A stretch of DNA of 7,907 nt from an uncultured Mucispirillum sp. (GTDB lineage Bacteria > Chrysiogenota > Deferribacteres > Deferribacterales > Mucispirillaceae), in contig CAJUJZ010000107.1 of assembly GCA_910586745.1 (NCBI GenBank), forward strand, positions 1 through 7,907. Reading direction: 5' to 3'. The notes below the pieces were generated by a model. It did not search any database and was not told the DNA's origin. It saw only the letters and a program-made list of their open reading frames with translations. Position 1 is the first letter of the stretch. The number at the start of each line of letters is the position of its first letter. Both the position numbers and the translations under genes were made by a program. Of this stretch, positions 6,009-7,907 are shown in pieces.

Positions 6009-6379
6009 TAAAGATTTCTACAAATATATTATTATTTTTAATATTGAATGCTGTGCTGCTTTCCTGTGCAGCAGGCATTCCTGTTAATATTAGCCCTATG
6101 GAACAGGTAAATTATACAATAGAGTATCCAAATGGCAGTACATATCAAATGAGTGCTGTATGCAGTGAAACAATGTGCAGATTTATATTATTTGATTCTC
6201 TTGGTATGCCTGTTGTAGATAAAGAATACAGTAATAACAAATTTAAGAATATAAAATTTCTACCTCCAAATAATAAATATGATAATCTGTTTGCATATAT
6301 AATTAACAGCAGAGGTAGTGAAAATCAGTTTGTATATAAAATTAATCATACAACTGTTACTGTATATAAAAATAACTAA
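5990..6379 (+). CDS. Small lipoprotein, DUF3261-like
   Basis: This 129-aa protein has a lipoprotein signal peptide: K3 and K8, a hydrophobic core at about 12-24, and lipobox L-L-S-C26. The mature part is about 104 aa and beta-rich, with FILFDSLGMPVVDKEY and a later LFAYI helix-like stretch. This pattern (short strand, D-x-x-G turn, strand, then a helix) recalls DUF3261 proteins. Those sit between the FAD oxidoreductase and a ketosynthase in aryl polyene clusters and are thought to help carry the pigment to the outer membrane. It is shorter than the roughly 190 aa I expect for that family, and identity is weak, so the call rests largely on position. No SD is seen. The start lies inside the last codons of the previous gene, consistent with translational coupling. 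Confidence 0.6.
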   Translation: MQKSSIIKISTNILLFLILNAVLLSCAAGIPVNISPMEQVNYTIEYPNGSTYQMSAVCSETMCRFILFDSLGMPVVDKEYSNNKFKNIKFLPPNNKYDNLFAYIINSRGSENQFVYKINHTTVTVYKNN

Positions 6380-6405
6380 ATAATGGTTAAATTAAGTGGA
6401 TAATT

Positions 6406-7590
6406 ATGCACAATATTTATTTTAGCATTCCAGGAGTGATTTCGGCAGCAGGTTCTGGCAGTATGTTTTTAGATAATATTCTGTCTGGTAAATCAGGTAT
6501 TACTTTTTCAGATAAATATATTAATAATACATCTGTACCCCTTGGTGTTGTGAAAGATTTAAATGTTACTATAAACGACTTACCACAAAGATTACAGGTT
6601 GAAGAGTTTAATACAAGAGCTGTATTTATGCTTATGCCGTTACTTGTTAATCTATGTGATAAAATTGAATATCTTAAAAAGAAATATGGCAGCCACAGAA
6701 TAGGTGTAAGTTTTGGTACAACAAATCCAGGTATGGAAGAAAATTTAGACGCAATGCATTATTATATAAAAACAGGTGATTTCTCAAAATATTCAATACA
6801 TAGAAACAGTCTATACAATCCTGCTAGATTTTGTTCATTATTTTATAATATTCATGGACCTGCATTCACCATATCTACTGCATGCACATCTGGTGTAAAA
6901 TCAATTATTCAAGGATATAGATTAATACAATCAGGTTTATGTGATGCTGTTATATGCGGTGGCAGCGACAGCCTTAATTCACTTACAGTCAATGGGTTTA
7001 ATAACCTGCAAATATTAAGCAATAACTATTCAAATCCATTTTCAAAAAATAGAGATGGTGTTAATCTTGGAGAAGCATCTGTATTATTTCTATTAACAAA
7101 AGAGCCAGAATATTCTAATGTTAGAGTTAAATCTTTCGCATCAAATAATGATGCTTTTCATATTACTAAACAAGACCCAGAATCCCCTTATGCAGTTACT
7201 TTGCTTGAAGATTTAAAAAAGGGAATGGCTGGAGAAAGTATAGATTATATCAACCTTCATGCTACCGGCACAATACCAAATGACCAGGTAGAATCTTATG
7301 CAGTAAAAAAAGTTTTTGGCAGTAACACATTATGCAGTGGTATAAAACAGCTGACAGGCCATACATTAGGTGTTGCAGGCAGTTTAGAAGCAGCATTATG
7401 TGTTATGCTTGTAAATAAGCAGAATACTAATTTACCACCGCATATATATGACGGGGAATATGACGAAAGTCTTGCAAAAATACATCTTGTTGCAAAAGAA
7501 GACAGAAATATATATAAAATAAAAAATGCAGCAAGTATTAATTTTGCTTTTGGCGGTGATAATAGTGCCATAGCTGTTGGGTATGATTAA
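6406..7590 (+). CDS. Beta-ketoacyl-ACP synthase (KAS II/FabF-like, aryl-polyene type)
   Basis: This 394-aa thiolase-fold condensing enzyme would extend an acyl chain on acyl carrier protein with malonyl-ACP. The full catalytic triad is visible: C160 in STACTSG, H285 in NLHATGTIPND and H319 in LTGHTLGVAGS, with the supporting K314. The C-terminal SINFAFGGDNSAI loop completes the fold. The motifs show an active ketosynthase, not a chain-length factor, which would lack the cysteine. The nucleophile loop reads T-A-C-T-S-G where FabF has T-A-C-A-T or T-A-C-S-S. A weak SD (AAGTGGA, 6394-6400) precedes the ATG, 26 nt after the lipoprotein gene. The stop overlaps the next start (TAATG). With the following dehydratase it would elongate a polyene; it resembles the ApeO/ApeR class, but I cannot say which. 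Confidence 0.92.
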   Translation: MHNIYFSIPGVISAAGSGSMFLDNILSGKSGITFSDKYINNTSVPLGVVKDLNVTINDLPQRLQVEEFNTRAVFMLMPLLVNLCDKIEYLKKKYGSHRIGVSFGTTNPGMEENLDAMHYYIKTGDFSKYSIHRNSLYNPARFCSLFYNIHGPAFTISTACTSGVKSIIQGYRLIQSGLCDAVICGGSDSLNSLTVNGFNNLQILSNNYSNPFSKNRDGVNLGEASVLFLLTKEPEYSNVRVKSFASNNDAFHITKQDPESPYAVTLLEDLKKGMAGESIDYINLHATGTIPNDQVESYAVKKVFGSNTLCSGIKQLTGHTLGVAGSLEAALCVMLVNKQNTNLPPHIYDGEYDESLAKIHLVAKEDRNIYKIKNAASINFAFGGDNSAIAVGYD

Positions 7591-7907
7591 TGAATAGCTT
7601 TGAAGATTATAAATATAAAAAATGTAAGCACCTATTATTTCATGGAAACGATATAGTGTTGATTGATAAAGTAATAGAATGTTCAGAAAACTATATTATT
7701 GTTAATGCTAATTTAGATAAAGACTCACCTTTTTTAGATACATACAATGGGTTAAAAGTTTTTAGAATATATAAAAGTATAGAAATGATGGCTCAAAGTC
7801 TTGGCTGTTTTCAATATATAAATATGTCTATGCTTGGAGAAGGTAAAGCTAAAATTGGTTTTTTACTTGGTACAAGGAAATTTGAAATTTATATTCCACA
7901 TATAGAA
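7590..7907 (+). CDS. Hotdog-fold 3-hydroxyacyl-ACP dehydratase, 3' part beyond window edge
   Basis: An ATG at 7590-7592 overlaps the ketosynthase stop codon (TAATG), and the frame is open for 106 codons to the window edge. The N-terminal H18 in LLFHGNDIVLIDKV matches the LPHRPPMLLLDRV region of FabA/FabZ-like proteins. I64-E65-M-M-A-Q69 begins the central hotdog helix, with E65 the candidate catalytic acid. G90-F-L-L-G-T-R96-K-F-E99 matches the GFLLGTRRYE strand typical of the aryl-polyene dehydratase group (ApeP-like). It would remove water from 3-hydroxyacyl-ACP to leave the conjugated double bond retained in the polyene. The partner ketoreductase would be expected just off the right edge. 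Confidence 0.85.
   Translation, partial: MNSFEDYKYKKCKHLLFHGNDIVLIDKVIECSENYIIVNANLDKDSPFLDTYNGLKVFRIYKSIEMMAQSLGCFQYINMSMLGEGKAKIGFLLGTRKFEIYIPHIE

Noticed and set aside
7296..7571. Minus-strand 91-aa open frame
   Set aside because: It is antisense to the conserved C-terminal motifs of the ketosynthase.

Overview
The window is AT-rich bacterial DNA (GC around 30%). It has tightly packed, often overlapping genes and a Gram-negative signature: lapA-lapB, lipoboxes, and genes of an aryl-polyene-type outer-membrane pigment pathway. The lineage cannot be proved from the sequence. The base composition and gene mix would fit a host-associated, low-GC Gram-negative such as a Mucispirillum-like deferribacter, but that is only a guess.

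Left block (1-3306, all minus strand). Reading leftwards, a MarR-type regulator overlaps a 12-TM-type MFS transporter (YbjJ-like). A plausible sigma-70 promoter then leads into a second unit: a HIT-family nucleotide hydrolase/transferase, a LapA-domain membrane protein and a LapB-type TPR protein that runs off the left edge. In enterobacteria LapA/LapB scaffold the control of LPS synthesis through FtsH and LpxC.

Centre (3307-4718). Back-to-back promoters serve the MarR gene (leftward) and a tRNA-Arg(CCU) (rightward), and the tRNA is followed by a clear intrinsic terminator. About 1.1 kb of decayed sequence follows. It holds a start-less minus-strand reading frame and the remains of an Abi_2-family (AbiD/AbiF-like) abortive-infection gene scattered over two frames. 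It also holds a small lipoprotein gene interrupted by an in-frame TGA. A gene graveyard next to a tRNA gene suggests an old integration site.

Right block (4719-7907, plus strand). Four tightly linked genes encode a flavin-dependent halogenase-like FAD oxidoreductase, a small DUF3261-like lipoprotein, a beta-ketoacyl-ACP synthase with an intact Cys-His-His triad, and a hotdog 3-hydroxyacyl-ACP dehydratase cut by the right edge. As I recall it, this order matches part of aryl polyene (APE)/flexirubin-type clusters. There, iterative type II FAS-like enzymes build a polyene that is anchored in the outer membrane. The ketoreductase, further ketosynthases and ACPs would be expected beyond the right edge.
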